NCBI GenBank assembly: GCA_958450325.1
Contig: OY288256.1
Coordinates: forward strand, 13,300,557 to 13,364,556
Reading direction: 5' to 3'
Source of the DNA: Agrostemma githago
Lineage: Eukaryota > Streptophyta > Magnoliopsida > Caryophyllales > Caryophyllaceae
Length of the DNA stretch: 64,000 nucleotides
Below are positions 60,689-64,000 of this stretch, one piece after another. The notes under the pieces were generated by a model. That model searched no databases, had not been told where the DNA came from, and saw nothing but the letters and a program-made list of their open reading frames with translations. The first letter of the stretch is position 1; every line of letters begins with the position of its first letter. The position numbers and the translations under genes are program-made.

Positions 60689-60943
60689 ATCGTAAGGTCG
60701 TCATTAATTCAGGAAAGTAATGCATTAATTAATCGTTCTTTTAATTTAGTAATTAAAATTATACTAATTATTTAATTAATTAAATTTGCACACCCAAAAA
60801 AAAATATTAGAATTAGTTTGATGGAGTTATTTGTTTATTTACGTTGAAATAATCATAATAATATAATAATTTTGGTGTGTCAAGAATTCCATGTATACGT
60901 GAACAGTTTTGGTTTTATAAGGAAGTTCATCAAATGGTGTTTA
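60689..60943 (+). repeat. Direct repeat, copy 2 (partner 60266-60520)
   Basis: Second copy of the 255-bp repeat; contains TTTGGTGTGTCAAGAATTCC in place of TTTGGTGTGTCAAGGATTCC. Confidence 0.85.
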
Positions 60944-62116
60944 AAAAAAAACGGAGAGAGAAGGAGGAGCAAACTGCAAGAAGCAGTTCCCTCACTGTAT
61001 TTTTTTTTTTTTTTTTGATTAAAAAACAACCGCTGTAACTGCTCACTTCATAAAGTGGTTGAAAGAATATAGGTTTCTAACATCAATTAAACTGCTACAT
61101 TCTTCCACTGCCACAAAACAGTTAACTCAAATACTAAAAAAACTGCCCAAAATTAATTATATAAAACAAATATAGCCATCATCAAAAATAAACACCACAC
61201 TATTCAGAATTTCAAAAAAAAAAAAAATGGGTACCATAGAAAATATTCCAATTTCAGAAATAACAAAAGGAATGAGGAACACTCAAATCCCTATTTTTAA
61301 TAAAGTAATGTCTTTTTAAGACTCCACAATCAATCTCACACTTTAATGCTGATGTGTCAACACCACAAATATTTGGGGAATATTATATTAATTGTATTAG
61401 AGGAATTAGATACAAACATTAACTTAAATCAACTATAGTTAAATCAATAAATCAACTATAGTTAAATCAATAAATTATGTTAACCAACAAATGAAAATAA
61501 ACAACAATACTCCCATAGATTGAAAAAAGTAATACCATTTTAACATAGAAAACAATAATATGGTGAATTACAATTTTAACACAAAAAACAATAATATGCT
61601 GAATTCAAATGAATAATAATAATACAATTTTTACAGATCCCATAATAAAAAAATAATTTCCCAACATAATAATAACAGAAATAAAAATTTCAGCTGACTT
61701 CTTCCAATTGCAGATGACTATCGTCCTCAAAGCTTACTCGACAAATCAAGTTCATCCCGCCATGATAATTAAAAAGATACATAAGTTAAACAGTACACTA
61801 AAAAAATAAACAACACTAAAATAAATTCAAAATATGAAAAATACTACAAAAAAATAATAGCAAAAAGAAACTGTATTCTGAAAATTAAACAAACAAAGAT
61901 TACACTAATAAAAAATAAATAAATAAAACAAAAGAACCAAAATTAAAAAAACAACCACCCACCCAATCACTACTCAAATTAAACCTCCCACTAACTCCTC
62001 CTAACCTTAACCTCTATTTCAAAAACTGCCAATAACTACCTAATTATGGTTACCAATTTAGTAGTATAAATAGAAGTATGAGAAATCAAATAAACAAACA
62101 ATTGAAAAACCCAAAA

Positions 62117-64000
62117 ATGGAATCAGAAACAAATGAAATATTAATAAGTAAGCTGAAAAGAGGAATATTTAGAGCTCATTTAAGGGGAAGAATAGTGCGA
62201 AAATGGAAAAAAGAAAACTTCAACAACAAAGGAAAAGGAGATTACATATCACTTGAGTTTCTAATGGTGGATACAAAGGTAATGAGTAACATTTTCTCCT
62301 TATTTAACACTTTTATACTGATTTTAAAATTAATTAATCTGTTACTAATTAAATAATCAACTCCACAAATCATTAATCATTATTTAATGCTCACTCTTTC
62401 AATATTTTTAAAACTTTCCTTTTTGTAGGGTGATGTGATCCAACTAACTGCATCAAGGGCATTAATTCAAACTTTTGATAGCATGATTGAAGAAGAAAAA
62501 TGTTACAAGATAAAAAGATTTCAAGTATTGGTCAACAACGGTTACGACATAGCAACACCATACCCATGTCGTGTAAAATTAGGAACAACATCAATAGCGG
62601 AAGAAATCAACGATGAAGATTTACCCTACCATGGCCTCAATTTGGTGAGCTTCGACGATATCTTAGGCAATAACCTTGGTGGAAGATATTTCATCGGTAC
62701 ATCTAAAACTTTCTAAATTACTAAAAATTTCAATAAATACTCTATATATACAATAAACATAAACATTTCAAAATGTGTTAGATGTCATTGCGGAGGTTGA
62801 ATTTTATGATTTAATCATGGAAGCTAAAGGTATCAAAAGAACAAGACTATTCATGGAAGATTATAAGTAAGTATGTCCATCTTATTCAATTTAAACTTTC
62901 ATAATATACAACATATAACATTTTATTTAACAACGTAAATAGTGGGGAGCATTTACAATTGTGGCTATGGGGTACACATGTAAACACCGCGTTGCATATC
63001 GCCAACAATCCACACTACAAAGCGGAGAAACCAGTGATAGTTTTACAATGTGTGCAAAGATCCGTGCATGATGGGGAAATCAGAATTAGCACTACCGATG
63101 CAACAAAGATATATGTTAACCCATATATAGCTGAAGTGAAGGAGTACAAAATCAGGTTTATTCAAATAACACTAACAAAATATATATATACACACATACA
63201 TAATTTTGCCTATACTACCAACAGTTACGTATACCGTTGTATGCAGAATTCCAAAAAGACCAACAACCAACAGAGGAGTGGTTGAGTTTAGATCAAAAGA
63301 CTTATTAAGTGGAAACTTAAAATCTCTTGCTGAAATTTTATCTTTGGTCAAGGTAGTATTCAAGTTTGTCGAAAAAAAAATCATCAATATTCAAGCGACA
63401 TTTTTTGCGAGTTTGATTTACATTTAATTATGAAAATATCCAGGCAGGAACTTATGTCACGCTAGCATACATAACGGAGATTGACGAATCATATAATTGG
63501 TACTACAACTCATGTGAAGTATGCAAGTCAAGGGCTGGAATTAAAGATGGTTTATGGTACTGCTCAAAAGAATATTGTGCTGCATACGATGTAGGTTCTG
63601 AATTTCGTGCACCAAGGTAAGAACGTAAATTAATACTTCATTTAATGCCAAAAAAAAATACACAGCCACACACATTTAAATACCATTTTAAACTCCAGCA
63701 TTATCAAACACAATATTTCAGATTCCAAGCAAAATTCTTCATTGAAGACGAAAAAAATCAAGCTTCGATAAAGATGTTCGAAAATTTAATCCAAAGAAAA
63801 ATCAAGAGAAGTGCTATGGAGTGCATGGAAAGCCTTAAACAGGTATTAAAAAGACTTATTATAGTTGTTTATTTGGATGATTTCCATTGATATTAATCAG
63901 AATCATACTTACAATATAGTACAATTGGTAATCACACAGATTGGTAACGAGCACGGAGTACCAAGCGACTTCCAATGCTTTTTAGGGAAGGAATATGTCC
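62117..64000 (+). CDS. RPA70-like gene 2 (replication protein A large-subunit family), partial
   Basis: Eight exons keep phase with GT..AG borders: 62117-62278, 62429-62696, 62782-62866, 62943-63155, 63247-63352, 63444-63616, 63722-63842, 63940->64000. I prefer the ATG at 62117 (MESETNEIL); an in-frame ATG at 62078 would add 13 residues. The first OB fold is exons 1-2 (IVRKWKK, KGDVIQLTASRALIQTF, YKIKRFQV). Exons 3-5 form the second OB fold (FIDVIAEVEFYDL, LQLWLWGTHVNTAL, KPVIVLQCVQRSVHDGEIRISTT, ATKIYVNP). Exon 6 opens the DBD-C-like domain (AGTYVTLAYITEI) with a zinc ribbon CEVC ... WYCSKEYC. Domain order matches plant RPA70-like proteins of the DUF223 type that lack the N-terminal protein-interaction domain. 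The likely role is single-stranded DNA binding in the nucleus. No stops or frame errors. It is a paralogue of the gene at 57128. Confidence 0.85.

Larger units (their letters stand above)
59752..62116. other. Intergenic region between the RPA-like genes
   Basis: AT-rich, no gene recognised. It holds a 25-bp tandem duplication (TTTAAAAGACCGTCGTTTAG, about 59837-59880), a 255-bp direct duplication (60266-60520 and 60689-60943), poly-T near 60998-61016, and another 25-bp duplication near 61428-61480. The last 200 bases probably include the promoter of gene 2. Confidence 0.5.

Overview
The window is nuclear DNA of a flowering plant: intron-bearing genes with GT..AG junctions, an AT-rich background and nested LTR retrotransposons. 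A eudicot is likely. Caryophyllales is only a guess, from the resemblance of the largest element to Retand, a family described from Silene.

Layout. 1-4084: the 5' five exons of a minus-strand host gene (plastid DUF3598/calycin-like protein, 3' end outside the window). 4085-8494: promoter region, a decayed PIF/Harbinger ORF1-like gene (minus), a 90-bp tandem repeat, and a small two-exon gene of unknown function at 6998-8278 that is split by a Cassandra-type TRIM carrying 5S rRNA-derived sequence.

8500-53858 is one nested transposon complex bounded by the 5-bp duplication AGTTC. The outer element A (about 9.8 kb without its guests) is Tat/Retand-like: 666-bp LTRs, a broken gag, no pol, tandem repeats, and an antisense gene encoding a plant mobile domain protein. 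A was hit by B (Athila-like, gag-protease only, into gag), D (an intact Ty1/copia with 1311-bp LTRs differing at one base, into the antisense gene) and F (a 2975-bp solo LTR, into A's 3' LTR). B was hit by G (about 2.4 kb, LTR-like ends), by a (TA)n-flanked fold-back element of about 4 kb with a small MITE next to it, and by C (a deleted Ty1/copia, in B's 3' LTR). G contains a 4070-bp hAT element whose transposase has one in-frame stop. Most junctions show target-site duplications, so the relative order is readable.

53864-64000: flanking DNA with a LINE-like retrotransposed insertion (14-bp duplication, poly-A) and two neighbouring RPA70-like (OB-fold/zinc-ribbon) genes on the plus strand. 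The first lacks the middle OB fold and carries two homopolymer frameshifts; the second reads cleanly through eight exons and runs off the window.

Two signals cut across features. A palindromic 12-mer, ACTCGATCGAGT, is scattered through the LTRs and coding region of B and through the unrelated element G. In-frame stops in the retroelement genes are nearly all explained by C-to-T change at CAG codons, as expected from cytosine methylation.
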